Shown piece after piece: positions 1-10,600 of a DNA stretch of 62,515 bases (positions are counted from its first letter, which is position 1; each line of letters starts with the position of its first letter). The notes beneath the pieces were generated by a model. The model was not told the DNA's origin and searched no databases. It worked only from the letters and a program-made list of their open reading frames with translations. This DNA is from Crenothrix polyspora (lineage in GTDB: Bacteria > Pseudomonadota > Gammaproteobacteria > Methylococcales > Methylomonadaceae). Where the stretch lies: NCBI RefSeq assembly GCF_900163755.1, contig NZ_FUKI01000098.1:1-62515 (forward strand). The letters run 5' to 3'. Made by a program: the position numbers and the translations under genes.

Positions 1-61
1 ATTGGCGTAATTTGCCAATCGCAGCAGCTGCATGAGATTCCCCGCACTTTTAATCACACCC
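1..61. repeat. Left copy of a 61-bp inverted repeat at the window ends
   Basis: Bases 1-61 are the exact reverse complement of 62455-62515; the match stops abruptly at base 62. The outer end can fold into a small hairpin (ATTGGC and GCCAAT separated by seven bases). Immediately inside it lies the 3' end of an EAL-domain gene, so the repeat appears to have interrupted that gene. The likely explanation is the end of an insertion sequence, present in opposite orientation on both sides, at which the assembly stopped. No transposase is in view, so the family cannot be named. Confidence 0.75.
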
Positions 62-181
62 AACTGCGATATTGTTCAGGGTTACTATTTTAGTAAACCC
101 TTATCGGTTAAAGATTTTAATGACTGGGTGGTACAATCAAAACAAATAATGACTACCCGCTTAATACAGGAAAAAATGTAA
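62..181 (+). pseudogene. C-terminal remnant of an EAL-domain (c-di-GMP phosphodiesterase) protein
   Basis: The frame ending in TAA at 179-181 reads NCDIVQGYYFSKPLSVKDF and continues about 20 residues. The string CDIVQGYYFSKPL is the hallmark of the last strand and helix of EAL phosphodiesterase domains, which hydrolyse cyclic di-GMP. Everything upstream is missing: the frame runs into the 61-bp terminal repeat, which has a stop codon in this frame at 8-10. It is therefore either a gene cut by a mobile element or a gene continuing beyond an assembly break. Upstream domains such as GGDEF or PAS cannot be seen. Confidence 0.75.
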
Positions 182-191
182 TACGGCTGGT

Positions 192-265
192 GTGGGGTTG
201 GGGTAACGCGAGGAACCCCAACACATGATGCACCACATTGCCCGGCTTCGTTACCTCACCCCAAC
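192..265. repeat. Palindromic intergenic repeat (GTTGGGGT/ACCCCAAC)
   Basis: GTTGGGGT at 197-204 pairs perfectly with ACCCCAAC at 215-222, and the same ACCCCAAC recurs at 258-265, preceded by a CGTTACC that mirrors GGTAACG near 203-208. Two alternative hairpins are thus possible from one left arm. It lies between the EAL remnant and the 3' end of leuA and could act as a transcript end or mRNA-stabilising structure. There is no following T-run, so a simple intrinsic terminator is not supported. Confidence 0.5.
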
Positions 266-338
266 TTACAAAACGTGTTCTAACTTAAACAGGTAGCTGT
301 AAAATAAGAAACGCTGGCGGCGTGAATTACCTCAACAA

Positions 339-1883
339 TCAAACATCGCCTTTTTGCGGATGCTGTCGCTGATCGGGACTTTGTAACTTATTCAACGCAT
401 TAATATACGCTTTAGCAGAAGCAATCACAATATCGGTATCTGCTCCCAAGCCATTAACAATACGCCCTGCTTTTTCAAGACGCACGGTAACCTCACCCTG
501 GGAATCAGTACCATTAGTGATGTTATTAACCGAATACAGTTCTAAAACCGCATTGGACATCACCAGTTTTTCAATGGCTTTTAAGCTGGCATCTACCGCA
601 CCACCACCGCCTGCATTACCAGTAAGCTCCTGATTATTAATCCGTAACGTTACTTTTGCATTGGGTATTTCACCCGTTTCTGAGCAAACTTTTAACGCAA
701 TAAGCTTGATGTATTCATCTTCGGCTTCAAATCCTGCTTCTAAAATCAACATCTGTAAATCTTCATCAAAAATTTCGTGTTTTTTATCGGCCAATTGCTT
801 AAAGCGCGAGAAGGCATCATTTAATTCGGCTTCAGAGGCAAACTCAAAACCCAGTTCTATCACACGGCTTTTAAAAGCGTTACGACCAGAATGCTTGCCT
901 AATACCATGCGATTTGCCGACCAACCCACATCTTCAGCCCGCATGATTTCGTAAGTCTCGCGGCTTTTTAACACGCCATCTTGGTGAATACCTGCCTCAT
1001 GGGCGAAGGCATTGGCACCGACAATCGCTTTGTTGGGCTGTACCGGAAAACCAGTGATCGACGAAACCAGCTTGGAACAGGTCAAAATTTCCCGTGTATC
1101 AATGCGGGTTTGGCAATCAAAGACATCATGGCGAGTACGCACGGCCATCACTATTTCTTCTAACGAAGCGTTACCAGCACGTTCACCCAGGCCGTTGATA
1201 GTACATTCCACTTGCCGCGCGCCGTTCATTACCGCCGCCAAGGAATTGGCCACCGCAAGACCTAAATCATTATGGCAATGCACCGAAAAAATCGCCTTAT
1301 CCGCATTAGGAATGCGCTGGATTAAATTGGCAATAGTCGCGCCAAACTGCTGCGGCACGCTATAACCCACGGTATCCGGTATGTTGAGCGTTCTAGCGCC
1401 AGCATTAATCACCGCTTCCAAAATACGGCACAAGAAATCTTCATCAGAACGTCCCGCATCTTCCGGTGAAAATTCCACATCATCGGTGTACTGCCGCGCG
1501 CGTTTTACCGCTCGCACCGCATGTTCAATCACTTGTTCCGGTGTCATCTGCAATTTCATTTGCATGTGTATCGGCGAAGTGGCAATAAAAGTATGGATAC
1601 GCGATTGCTTAGCGCCTTTCAATGCTTCACCAGCACGGTCGATGTCTTTATCTAAAGCTCTGGCCAAACCACACACGGTGCTGTCTTTTATAACGTTAGC
1701 CACTGCCTGTACCGATTCAAAATCACCAGGACTTGCCGCAGGAAAACCAGCTTCGATAATATCCACACGCAAGCGTTCCAACGCCCGTGCTATTCGGACT
1801 TTTTCATCACGGGTCATCGACGCGCCAGGGCTTTGCTCACCATCGCGCAAGGTGGTATCAAATATAATTAATTTGTCTTTCAT
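339..1883 (-). CDS. leuA: 2-isopropylmalate synthase
   Basis: Condenses acetyl-CoA with 2-oxoisovalerate, the first committed step of leucine synthesis, in the cytosol. The N-terminal TIM barrel opens with [18 protein letters not shown], the signature carrying the catalytic Arg and metal-binding Asp, and [13 protein letters not shown] holds the two metal-binding His. The last ~130 residues form the LeuA allosteric domain that binds leucine. I start at the ATG giving [11 protein letters not shown] (514 residues, usual family length); an in-frame GTG eight codons upstream is possible but would add an uncharacteristic leader. It lies downstream of pssA on the same strand, an order often seen after ilvC in proteobacteria. 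Confidence 0.96.
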   Translation of the reverse strand: MKDKLIIFDTTLRDGEQSPGASMTRDEKVRIARALERLRVDIIEAGFPAASPGDFESVQAVANVIKDSTVCGLARALDKDIDRAGEALKGAKQSRIHTFIATSPIHMQMKLQMTPEQVIEHAVRAVKRARQYTDDVEFSPEDAGRSDEDFLCRILEAVINAGARTLNIPDTVGYSVPQQFGATIANLIQRIPNADKAIFSVHCHNDLGLAVANSLAAVMNGARQVECTINGLGERAGNASLEEIVMAVRTRHDVFDCQTRIDTREILTCSKLVSSITGFPVQPNKAIVGANAFAHEAGIHQDGVLKSRETYEIMRAEDVGWSANRMVLGKHSGRNAFKSRVIELGFEFASEAELNDAFSRFKQLADKKHEIFDEDLQMLILEAGFEAEDEYIKLIALKVCSETGEIPNAKVTLRINNQELTGNAGGGGAVDASLKAIEKLVMSNAVLELYSVNNITNGTDSQGEVTVRLEKAGRIVNGLGADTDIVIASAKAYINALNKLQSPDQRQHPQKGDV

Positions 1884-1907
1884 AAAAACGCCATTCAGGG
1901 AAAACAC

Positions 1908-2119
1908 GCCACACTCAGTGAGGCATGTATAAAATTAAGGTAGGTTTGGATGTGTTTAATAACAAAGATGTATGCCCCTTAGGGCAGAAATCTTAAAGAC
2001 AGGAATGCAGCGCCACAAAAACAAATGTTTGCGGCGGCGCTAAAAGCAGATACAGAAGTTATATTATATTCAACCATCACAAGACTATACGCCAATCAAA
2101 GTAGGCACTCAAGCAGATT
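1908..2119 (-). promoter_or_regulatory. leuA leader with candidate -10 and stem-loops
   Basis: This gap upstream of leuA has a perfect TATAAT on the minus strand at 2063-2068 without a clear -35. Downstream of it a stem-loop spans 2009-2041 (arms AGCGCC/GGCGCT with an inner AAACA/TGTTT pairing), and a smaller GCCC/GGGC hairpin lies near 1972-1986. This could be an attenuator-type leader for leucine control, but I see no obvious Leu-rich leader peptide and no U-run after either hairpin, so the mechanism is open. Confidence 0.35.
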
Positions 2120-2866
2120 TTACGGCTTATTCGCTTGCATTCTGCGTTTACGGCGACGCATTACCAAGGTAATTACCGGCCCTGACACTGCATAAGCTAA
2201 AAATAACAGAAATAGCATGGTCTGCGGTTGCGCCATAATAAAAGCAATGCTTAGCATAACCGAAATAGCGACAAAAAAAGGTACTTTGCCTTTAAGATCA
2301 ATTTCTTTAAAACTAGAGTAGCGAAAGTTACTCACCATAAGTAAACCGGTACTCATGGTTAACAGTACGGCTATATAGCTTAACGATTCGGGGTTATAAC
2401 CACGATCTAAACAAAACCAGATAAACCCCGCCAAAACTGCCGCTGCCGCAGGGCTGGGTAAGCCCTGAAAATAACGTTTGTCTGCTGTGCCCACTTGAGT
2501 ATTAAACCGTGCCAAGCGTAATGCACCGCCTGCGGTATGTACAAAAGCAGCAAATAATCCTAGCTTGCCTAAACTGAAAAATGCCCATAAATACATCACT
2601 AAACCCGGTGCTACACCAAATGACACCATGTCAGATAGACTGTCGTACTGCACGCCAAACTCACTTTGGGTATTGGTTAATCTGGCAACACGCCCGTCTA
2701 AGCCATCTAATATCATAGCAACAAAAATGGCGATGGCAGCCGTTTCAAAGCGCCCGCCCATTGCCGAAATTATCGCGTAAAAACCTGAAAACAAGGCACC
2801 GGTGGTAATCAAATTGGGTAATAAATAAATGCCTCGACGGCGAATAGAACGTTTTTCTGTTGTCAT
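2120..2866 (-). CDS. pssA: CDP-diacylglycerol--serine O-phosphatidyltransferase
   Basis: Membrane enzyme joining CDP-diacylglycerol and serine to make phosphatidylserine, precursor of phosphatidylethanolamine. The CDP-alcohol phosphotransferase motif DG..AR...(8)G...D...D is seen around residues 55-80 as DGLDGRVARLTNTQSEFG followed by YDSLSD. About seven hydrophobic segments follow, and the C-terminus is basic (RRRKRRMQ). Length 248 is normal for the bacterial type II enzyme. The next gene on the strand is leuA, a known proteobacterial neighbour. Confidence 0.93.
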   Translation of the reverse strand: MTTEKRSIRRRGIYLLPNLITTGALFSGFYAIISAMGGRFETAAIAIFVAMILDGLDGRVARLTNTQSEFGVQYDSLSDMVSFGVAPGLVMYLWAFFSLGKLGLFAAFVHTAGGALRLARFNTQVGTADKRYFQGLPSPAAAAVLAGFIWFCLDRGYNPESLSYIAVLLTMSTGLLMVSNFRYSSFKEIDLKGKVPFFVAISVMLSIAFIMAQPQTMLFLLFLAYAVSGPVITLVMRRRKRRMQANKP

Positions 2867-3011
2867 AACTGTTTCCTGTCATCCTTGTGCTTAATGCGTT
2901 AACGTTGGTAAACGAGGTCACTGCCTTTGAATTATACAATATTTAAGATTAGCCGCAGCATTCAACTTCCCTAAACAGGAAAATAGAGTTATATTTTTTA
3001 GCGCACAAAAA

Positions 3012-3036
3012 AGGCAGCCTATAGCTGCCTTTTTTA
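3012..3036 (-). terminator. Intrinsic terminator of the rpsP-rplS operon
   Basis: AGGCAGC at 3012-3018 pairs with GCTGCCT at 3024-3030 around a five-base loop, and is bordered by A-runs and T-runs on both sides. It lies just after the rplS stop on the minus strand. The flanking A and T tracts make it potentially bidirectional, but no plus-strand gene reads into it. Confidence 0.85.
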
Positions 3037-3052
3037 TCACTGCTGATAACGC

Positions 3053-3397
3053 TTAAGACAGTTTTTCTTTAATACGTGCCGCTCTACCTGTCAAATCACG
3101 CAGGTAATACAACTTGGCGCGACGAACATCGCCACGACGTTTAACGATAATTTCACTGATAATAGGGCTGTGTGTTTGGAAAACACGCTCAACACCGGTG
3201 CCATGAGAAATTTTTCTAACGGTAAAAGCCGAATTTAAGCCACGGTTACGCTTAGCGATAACAATGCCTTCAAACGCCTGAATTCTTTCGCGCTCGCCTT
3301 CTTTTACTCTAACCTGTACCACAACAGTATCACCTGGACTAAATTCAGGAATTTGTCTTAACTGTTCGTTTTCCAATTCATCAATAATATTACTCAT
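3053..3397 (-). CDS. rplS: 50S ribosomal protein L19
   Basis: Structural protein at the 30S-50S interface. The product begins [12 protein letters not shown], has the L19 core [20 protein letters not shown] and ends with the conserved basic segment [21 protein letters not shown] start at the ATG with an AGGG about ten bases upstream; a GTG two codons earlier is also in frame. It is the last gene of the rpsP-rimM-trmD-rplS operon, followed by a strong terminator. Confidence 0.97.
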   Translation of the reverse strand: MSNIIDELENEQLRQIPEFSPGDTVVVQVRVKEGERERIQAFEGIVIAKRNRGLNSAFTVRKISHGTGVERVFQTHSPIISEIIVKRRGDVRRAKLYYLRDLTGRAARIKEKLS

Positions 3398-3406
3398 TAC
3401 CACACC

Positions 3407-4153
3407 CTAGTTAACTTCAACTTTAAACTGTTTGAGCAGACGCTGTTGTTCTGCACTTAAATTCTTTTTTTCCAGCAAATCCGGCCGTCTTTGCCAGGTT
3501 CTGCCTAAGGCTTGCTGCATACGCCAACTGGCAATTTCGGCATGATTGCCGCCGAGCAGCACCTTGGGCACATCTAAATCTTGCAGACTCTCTGGCCGCG
3601 TATAATGCGGACAATCCAATAAACCATCACTGTGCGAATCTTGGTTGGCCGATTCTTCATCACCCAACACACCGGGCAATAATCGCGTTACGGCATCAAT
3701 AACGACTAATGCTGCCAATTCACCACCGCTGATAACATAATCACCCATCGACCATTCTTCATCACAATCCAGTGTAACAAAACGTTCGTCAATGCCTTCA
3801 TAACGCCCTGCTACCAAAATCAGCTGACCTAGCGCACAGGCATTCGCCAACAAAGCCTGGGTAATCACCTTACCTTGTGGACTCAAATAAACAACTTTAG
3901 TTAATTCACCCGCACCGTGCTTTGCAGCCTCAACTGCATCATGCAAAGGCTGATATTTCATCACCATACCAGGACCACCGCCATAAGGCCGATCATCCAC
4001 AGTTTTATGTCGGTCGTGGGTATAATCTCTGGGATTCCAGGTTGACACGCTAACAATCCCGCGCTCTATGGCGCGACCTGTTACCCCGTGTACCACAGCG
4101 GACGAAATCATGTCGGGAAACAAGCTGATAACGTCAAAACGCAGCGCGGTCAC
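3407..4153 (-). CDS. trmD: tRNA (guanine-N1)-methyltransferase
   Basis: Methylates N1 of G37 in tRNAs with G36, preventing +1 frameshifting. The SPOUT-fold protein shows the expected N-terminus ([12 protein letters not shown]), the [11 protein letters not shown] loop near residues 57-67, and the knot segment with RYEGIDER and the [12 protein letters not shown] stretch that binds S-adenosylmethionine. Length 248 matches the family. It overlaps the last base of rimM and precedes rplS, as in E. coli. Confidence 0.97.
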   Translation of the reverse strand: MTALRFDVISLFPDMISSAVVHGVTGRAIERGIVSVSTWNPRDYTHDRHKTVDDRPYGGGPGMVMKYQPLHDAVEAAKHGAGELTKVVYLSPQGKVITQALLANACALGQLILVAGRYEGIDERFVTLDCDEEWSMGDYVISGGELAALVVIDAVTRLLPGVLGDEESANQDSHSDGLLDCPHYTRPESLQDLDVPKVLLGGNHAEIASWRMQQALGRTWQRRPDLLEKKNLSAEQQRLLKQFKVEVN

Positions 4154-4659
4154 TAAAAATCAAGCTCCCAATCAACCACCATTAAACCGGCTGCCAGATC
4201 AATACTGATAATAGTTTGACCTTGCAAGAACGGAATGGCACGATCTCTGTCACCTTTAACGATAACAACATCGTTAGCGCCCGTTTCCATCAGGCTGTCG
4301 ACAATACCGAAGTTATTCCCTTGCGTATTTTCAACCCGCAAACCAACCAGGTCAAACCAGTAATACTCATTGCCAGCCACCTTAGGTAATCGGTTTTGCT
4401 CAACCAGAATATCCCAACCTGCCAAAGTAGCAGCAACATCTCGGTCGGAAATACCTTCAATTTCAGCAACAATAGCTTTACCCTGAACCCTGCCACCCAG
4501 TACTTTAACACGCTGAGTCTCAGTGCCTTTTTGCAGCGTCCACGGCGAGTACTTGATAATATTGTCAGTCGGTTCAGTAAAAGAATACACTTTGACCCAA
4601 CCTTTAATACCAAAAACGCCAGAAATTTTCCCAACGTTAATCAGTTTTTCCGTAGTCAA
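4153..4659 (-). CDS. rimM: Ribosome maturation factor RimM
   Basis: Assists maturation of the 30S head by binding ribosomal protein S19. The N-terminal domain starts [20 protein letters not shown], the typical RimM opening, followed by a PRC-barrel domain from about residue 95 ([13 protein letters not shown]). Length 168 is normal. Three bases separate it from rpsP, and its stop overlaps the trmD start, so translational coupling is likely. Confidence 0.96.
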   Translation of the reverse strand: MTTEKLINVGKISGVFGIKGWVKVYSFTEPTDNIIKYSPWTLQKGTETQRVKVLGGRVQGKAIVAEIEGISDRDVAATLAGWDILVEQNRLPKVAGNEYYWFDLVGLRVENTQGNNFGIVDSLMETGANDVVIVKGDRDRAIPFLQGQTIISIDLAAGLMVVDWELDF

Positions 4660-4662
4660 AAG

Positions 4663-4914
4663 TTACGCAGCAGCCTTCAGCGCGTCTTTAATCAATTTTG
4701 CAACGCGTTCAGATGGCTGAGCGCCGGTTGCTTTCCAATAGTCAACGCGGGCGCTGTCTAAACGCAATCTTTCTTCATTGCCGCGTGCTAAAGGATTAAA
4801 AAATCCAACACGTTCAATATAACGACCATCGCGTGAACTTCTGCTATCGGTTACTACAACGTGGTAAAAAGGGCGATTTTTAGCGCCGCCTCTTGAAAGA
4901 CGAATGGTTACCAT
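4663..4914 (-). CDS. rpsP: 30S ribosomal protein S16
   Basis: Small-subunit protein needed for 30S assembly. The 83-residue product starts [20 protein letters not shown] and contains [16 protein letters not shown], both universal S16 signatures. It is the first gene of a four-gene operon ending at the terminator near 3012. The 93-bp gap to ffh carries the presumed promoter, though I cannot mark boxes with confidence. Confidence 0.98.
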   Translation of the reverse strand: MVTIRLSRGGAKNRPFYHVVVTDSRSSRDGRYIERVGFFNPLARGNEERLRLDSARVDYWKATGAQPSERVAKLIKDALKAAA

Positions 4915-5007
4915 TCTTAATTCCTCAAAATCATTTAGTCATTGTTAATCCACCTATTGTACGCGATTTTTTGCATAAGTGAAAAACAAAATAAAACTAC
5001 CGGTAAT

Positions 5008-6366
5008 CTAGCGTCGCATACCGCCACGTATATTGCCTTTCATACCGCGCAACATATTGGCCATATTGCCGCCTTTTATTTTTTTCATCATTTTTTGCAT
5101 CATCAGATATTGCTTGAGTATGCGATTAACATCTTGTAATTGTTGGCCAGCACCATCGGCAATACGTTGCTTACGCGTACCTTTAATCAAATCAGGGTGC
5201 TTGCGCTCTTGTTCCGTCATCGAACAAATGACGGCCACTTGGCGCGAAATCTCTCTGTCATTGATTTTAGCTTTCATTTCTGGAGTAATTTTACCCAGTC
5301 CTGGCAACTTATCGATCATGGAGCTGACACCGCCCATTTCCTGCATTTGCTGCAATTGCTCACGAAAATCGTTCATATCAAAAGGTTTGCCCTTTTGCAT
5401 TTTCTTGGCAAACTTTGCTGCGCGTTCTTTGTCGACATTTTGCTCAATCTGCTCAATCAAGCTGAGCATATCGCCCATACCCAAAATACGCGAAGCCAAG
5501 CGATCTGGATGGAATGGCTCTAAGGCATCGGTTTTTTCGCCCGACCCCATAAACTTAATCGGCTTGCCAGTGATATGACGTATCGATAACGCCGCCCCAC
5601 CACGCGCATCACCGTCGGTCTTGGTGAGGATAACACCGGTTAATGGCAACGCATCGTTAAAGGCTTTGGCAGTAATCGCCGCATCTTGTCCGGTCATGCT
5701 ATCGACCACAAACAAGGTTTCGATAGGATTGATGGCGGCATGTAAGGCTTTAATTTCGCCCATCATTTCATCATCAATGTGCAATCGGCCAGCGGTATCA
5801 ATAATGATGACATCGAGGAATTTCTTTTTTGCCGCTTCTATGGCATTTTTAGCAATGTCTATAGGACTTTGGCTGATGTCGCTGTCATAAAAATCAACAC
5901 CGATTTCTTCTGCCAATACCTGCAATTGCTTGATAGCCGCAGGACGGTACACGTCGACACTGACCACACCAACTTTCTTTTTTTGATTTTGTTTAAGCCA
6001 GCGCCCCAGTTTAGCAACCGTGGTGGTTTTACCCGCGCCTTGTAAACCGGCCATTAAAATAACGACTGGCGGTACTGCTCTGAAATTTAAGGTTTCATTG
6101 GCAGCCCCCATCACCTTAACCAGCTCAGCCTGAACCAGTTTAATCATAGCTTGTCCTGGCGACAGACTGCTTTGCACATCTTGACCCAGTGCGCCCGCCT
6201 TCACTTGTTCAATAAAGTCGTTAACTACCGACAAAGCCACGTCGGCCTCAAGCAAGGCCATACGGACTTCACGCAGGGTGTCCTTAATATTGTCCTCAGT
6301 CAGTCGGCCCTGGCCCTTCAGTTTTTTAAGGGTACCACTTAATCGATTACTTAAATTATCAAACAT
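5008..6366 (-). CDS. ffh: Signal recognition particle protein Ffh
   Basis: GTPase that binds 4.5S RNA and nascent signal sequences and delivers ribosomes to FtsY. The N domain starts MFDNLSNRLSGTLKKL. The G domain has GLQGAGKTTTVAKLGRW, DTAGR and TKTDGDARGG. The Met-rich M domain has many MQ/MM pairs and ends GNIRGGMRR. I start at MFDNL (6366), the universal N-terminus, although the frame is open 17 codons further upstream. It lies on the same strand as the rpsP operon and diverges from the CcsA-like gene. Confidence 0.97.
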   Translation of the reverse strand: MFDNLSNRLSGTLKKLKGQGRLTEDNIKDTLREVRMALLEADVALSVVNDFIEQVKAGALGQDVQSSLSPGQAMIKLVQAELVKVMGAANETLNFRAVPPVVILMAGLQGAGKTTTVAKLGRWLKQNQKKKVGVVSVDVYRPAAIKQLQVLAEEIGVDFYDSDISQSPIDIAKNAIEAAKKKFLDVIIIDTAGRLHIDDEMMGEIKALHAAINPIETLFVVDSMTGQDAAITAKAFNDALPLTGVILTKTDGDARGGAALSIRHITGKPIKFMGSGEKTDALEPFHPDRLASRILGMGDMLSLIEQIEQNVDKERAAKFAKKMQKGKPFDMNDFREQLQQMQEMGGVSSMIDKLPGLGKITPEMKAKINDREISRQVAVICSMTEQERKHPDLIKGTRKQRIADGAGQQLQDVNRILKQYLMMQKMMKKIKGGNMANMLRGMKGNIRGGMRR

Positions 6367-6574
6367 ATCTAGGTCTGTATTATTACGCCAAAGGAAACCG
6401 TGCCAGCACAAATGCACTAGGACTATTGTGAGGCTTAGTTTAACATACTAGGTAAAACCTTTGCACTCGCTGTGAGGCCAGTCATCACCTTAAAAGACTC
6501 ACTGTCACAATCGAGCGAGCAAACTGTTTATAATTAATAGGCGCGGCTGTGATTAATCCTCAAATAAAAACCTC

Positions 6575-7369
6575 ATGATCATTTTGATACTTGGCCTCAT
6601 CGCCATCATGGCTTATCTTGGCGAAACCGGCTTGATTATTCGGCGATTTTACCAAAACAGCAACGCAAAAACCCCGTATTTAGCTTGGCTAGCAGTGAGC
6701 ACACATTTGTCGTCCATCGCTCTGAGTGTGCAACACCATAATGCGTTTAATTTTGGCTTTTTTACCATTGGCTCACTGATTGCTTTAATGGCCAGCATGT
6801 TACTGCTGATGACCTCGCTGAACAAACCCGTGGTTCAACTGGGTATTGTGTTATTTCCCCTGACCGGATTAATGTTAGCGCTGGCGATGATTATCCCTCA
6901 ACAAACCCATCGCTTGCTTGCCAGTAACTGGCAAATGAACACCCATATTTTAAGCTCGGTGATTGCGTTTGGCTTGTTAAACATTGCTGCTTTACAAGCT
7001 ATTTTGTTGTACATCCAAAATCAGCAACTGAAAAGCCATCCACCCAAGCGTTTTATTCAAAAATTGCCTTCTTTGCAAACCATGGAAGTGTTGCTGTTTC
7101 AAATGCTGGGTGCGGGGATATTTTTTCTCACCGTCTCGTTAGGCAGTGGTTTTTTGTTTATTGAAGACTTGTTCGCACAGCATTTGGTACACAAAACCGT
7201 GCTGTCGATACTGGCGTGGTTTATATTTTCTGGCTTATTAGTCGGCAGAAGCCGTTACGGCTGGCGCGGTAAAACCGCTATTCAATGGACGCTGATTGGC
7301 TTTGTCGCTTTGTTATTGGCTTATTTTGGCAGCAAACTCGTGTTGGAACTGATTTTACAACGACAATAA
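6575..7369 (+). CDS. CcsA/YpjD-like cytochrome c assembly family membrane protein
   Basis: The 264-residue protein has about eight hydrophobic helices and is the inner-membrane protein usually found divergent from ffh in gammaproteobacteria (YpjD). It belongs to the CcsA/HemX cytochrome c assembly superfamily. Conserved features seen are isolated His in helix contexts (STHLSSIALSVQHHNAF, NTHILSSVIAFG) and a C-terminal GRSRYGWRGKTAIQWTLIGF stretch typical of the family. Its exact biochemical role is not established; haem handling is an inference. A terminator follows at 7564-7596. Confidence 0.85.
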   Translation: MIILILGLIAIMAYLGETGLIIRRFYQNSNAKTPYLAWLAVSTHLSSIALSVQHHNAFNFGFFTIGSLIALMASMLLLMTSLNKPVVQLGIVLFPLTGLMLALAMIIPQQTHRLLASNWQMNTHILSSVIAFGLLNIAALQAILLYIQNQQLKSHPPKRFIQKLPSLQTMEVLLFQMLGAGIFFLTVSLGSGFLFIEDLFAQHLVHKTVLSILAWFIFSGLLVGRSRYGWRGKTAIQWTLIGFVALLLAYFGSKLVLELILQRQ

Positions 7370-7371
7370 CG

Positions 7372-7405
7372 CTAGGGTAGTTTTTCGCGACAGCAAACCA
7401 CTACA
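7372..7405. repeat. Diverged copy of the TAGGGT...CAGCAAACCA palindromic repeat
   Basis: TAGGGTAGTTTTTCGCGA followed by CAGCAAACCACTACAG matches the plan of the cleaner copies at 38014-38048 and 38397-38430 (TAGGGTGGTTTCGC, CAGCAAACCACCCTACAG). The arms are imperfectly complementary. The repeat lies just after the CcsA-like stop codon. Confidence 0.5.
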
Positions 7406-7563
7406 GCGAACACAGCACAGCTTATTGGAAGAAATTCTTTTTGAAAATCCGCGAAATAGTCAATATTAATACGATAGGTAGTCGCTGTTGGTTTATTGCA
7501 AACCATGTTAATCAGCGCATTAGTGTTGAAGTTATCAGGAATACACTGGCTGCCATCCTACTA

Positions 7564-7596
7564 AAACCCGTAAGCTTAAGGCTTGGCGGGTTTTTT
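7564..7596 (+). terminator. Intrinsic terminator upstream of the restriction gene
   Basis: AACCCG pairs with CGGGTT, with an inner AAGC/GCTT extension, and is followed by TTTTTT. It closes transcription arriving from the CcsA-like gene. Apart from this and the short repeat at 7372, the gap 7370-7656 shows no gene. Confidence 0.8.
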
Positions 7597-7656
7597 GTTG
7601 CCTATTGATATGTAATGGTATTCTTTTATTCCCCTTTAAAACTTTAGACCAACCCC

Positions 7657-10600
7657 ATGACCGCCCTACAAACCCTGCTTTCAGCCTACCGCAATGCCGC
7701 CCAAACCCACCGCGAAAAAGGTACGTATTTTGAAGACCTAATTTGCACTTATTTACGTAATGAGGCCAGTTATAAGGATTTGTACAGCCAAGTGTGGGTT
7801 TATGCGGATTGGGCGCGTGAGCAAGACTTAGATGCCCGTGATACTGGCATCGATTTGGTGGCCAAAACAGCGGGAACCGACGAATTCCACGCTATACAAT
7901 GTAAATTTTATGCTGAGGATTACCGAATCCAAAAAAGCGATATTGACAGCTTTTTTACCGCGTCGGGTAAAAAGCCATTTACGCACCGGATTATTATTAG
8001 CACTACCAACAATTGGAGCGAACACGCCGAAGACGCGCTACAAGATCAACAGCCGCCAGTCAGCAAGATTGATTTAAATGATTTGGAAAACAGCCAAATT
8101 GATTGGGCGAGTTACCAACCTTATCAACCCACGGTACTGAAGGCAAAGAAACAGTTACGCGACCACCAAACCGCCGCCTTGAATGGTGTGGAATTGGGTT
8201 TAGAAAATGCTGAGCGCGGAAAGCTGATTATGGCCTGTGGCACGGGCAAAACCTTTACCAGCCTTAAGATTGCCGAAAAACTCGCCGGTAAAGGCAAACG
8301 CGTGTTGTTTTTAGTGCCGTCGTTGTCTTTGTTATCACAGACTTTGACCGAATGGACGCAAGAGACTGCCACGCCGTTGCACAGCTTTGCCGTGTGTTCG
8401 GATAGCGATGTCGGCAAGAAGCGCAAAAAAGACGATGACATCGTACAAACCTTCACCCATGAGTTGCGCTACCCCGCCACCACTAACGCGGCACGGCTGG
8501 CAGAAGCAATGGCCAAACGCTACGACCTGCGCCACATGAACGTGGTGTTTTCCACCTACCATTCCATTGAGGTGATTAGCAACGCCCAAATACACCATGC
8601 TATGGCTGATTTTGACCTGATCATTTGTGACGAAGCGCACCGTACCACCGGCGCAACCTTTGACGATGCTGACGAATCCATGTTTGTTAAAGTCCACGAT
8701 GCTGATTTTATCAAGTCCGCCAAACGCCTGTACATGACCGCCACCCCCAGAATTTATGGCGATATGGCCAAGGCGACCGCAGAAAAAGACAACGTGGCTT
8801 TATGCTCGATGGATGATGAAACGCTGTTCGGGCAAGAGCTGTATGTGATTAGCTTTTCCGAGGCGGTAAAGCGGGAATTGTTGGTGGATTATAAAGTGAT
8901 CGTGTTGGCGATAGATGAAGCGCACGTTAGCCAAAAGCTGCAAAAGTTGCTGGCGGATGAAAACAACCAGCTTAAAGTGGATGATGCCGCCAAGATTATC
9001 GGTTGCTGGAAGGCGTTATCCAAACAAGGCTCAGCGCAAGATTTAAGCGATGATGCCAACCCCATGCGCCGTGCCGTAGCGTTTTGCCAAGTCATAGAAC
9101 CTGCAAACAATCCCAGAACCCATAAAGTCAGTTCCAAAAATATTGCCAGCATGTTTCAGGCCGTGGTGGAGGCGTATCGGGAAGAGGAGCTTAAAGACGA
9201 CCGCAACACACAACCCGCGCTTAGCCTGGAATGTGAGGCCGCGCATATCGACGGCAGCATGAATGCCAGCGAAAAAGAAGCCAAGCTGACGTGGCTAAAA
9301 GCCGAAACACCGGATAACACTTGCCGCGTTTTAAGCAATGTCCGTTGTTTATCCGAAGGTGTGGATGTTCCGGCTTTGGATGCGGTGCTGTTTTTAACAC
9401 CGCGTAATTCTCAGGTGGATGTGGTGCAATCGGTGGGGCGGGTAATGCGTTTGGCGGCTGGCAAAAAGCGCGGTTATATTGTGTTGCCGGTGGTTATCCC
9501 CGCTGGCATGGAACCGCATAAGGCACTGGATGACAACAAGACCTACAAAGTCGTCTGGCAAGTGCTACAAGCTTTACGCGCCCATGATGACCGCTTTGAT
9601 GCCATGATTAACAAGCTGGATTTAATCGGTAAAGACACCAGCAAAATGGAAGTGATTGCCATTACTGACAAAATCAGCCGTAAAAGCAAACGGGAAGCCG
9701 GTAAAAAAGACACGGGCAAAGGTGAGTTTGGCATTGGCAAAAAGGTTAAAAAAGACTACGGCCCCGAACCGGAGAAAGTGGAAATCCCGTTTGAAATTGA
9801 CGACATCCAACGCGCCATTTATGCCAAGGTGGTGAAAAAATGCGGCAACCGTGGCCATTGGGAAGATTGGGCGAACGACATTGCCAAAATTGCCCGCACC
9901 CATATCACCCGCATTCAGGCGATTTTAGATACGCCCACCAATACCGAAGAAATCGCCGCCTTTAATGCCTTTGCCAAGGAATTACGCGACGATCTGAACA
10001 ATGCTATTACCGATAATGAAATTGTCGAAATGTTGGCACAGCACCTGATTACCAAGCCGGTGTTTGATGCGCTGTTTCAAGATTACAGCTTTGCCCAACA
10101 CAACCCGATGTCGCTAGCCATGCAAGACATTTTGGACAAGTTGCAGGAACATCATATCGACAAAGAAGCCGATACCCTGCAACGCTTTTATGACAGCGTA
10201 AAAATGCGTGCTGAAGGCATCGACAACGCGGCTGGCAAACAAAAGATTGTGGTGGAGCTGTACGATAAGTTTTTCCGTAATGCCTTTCCGCGTATGACCG
10301 AGAAATTGGGCATTGTTTATACGCCGGTGGAAGTGGTGGATTTTATTATCCACAGCGTGAATGACGCGCTACAAAACGAGTTTGGCCAAACTTTGGGTGA
10401 TAAAAACGTTCACATTATTGATCCGTTTACCGGAACCGGCACGTTTATTACTCGTTTGCTGCAAAGCGGTTTAATCAGCCCCGCGCAACTGCCTTACAAG
10501 TACCAAAACGAGATTCATGCCAACGAGATTGTGTTGCTGGCCTATTACATTGCCGCGATTAATATTGAAGCGGTGTATCACGAATTGGTGGGTGGTGCGT

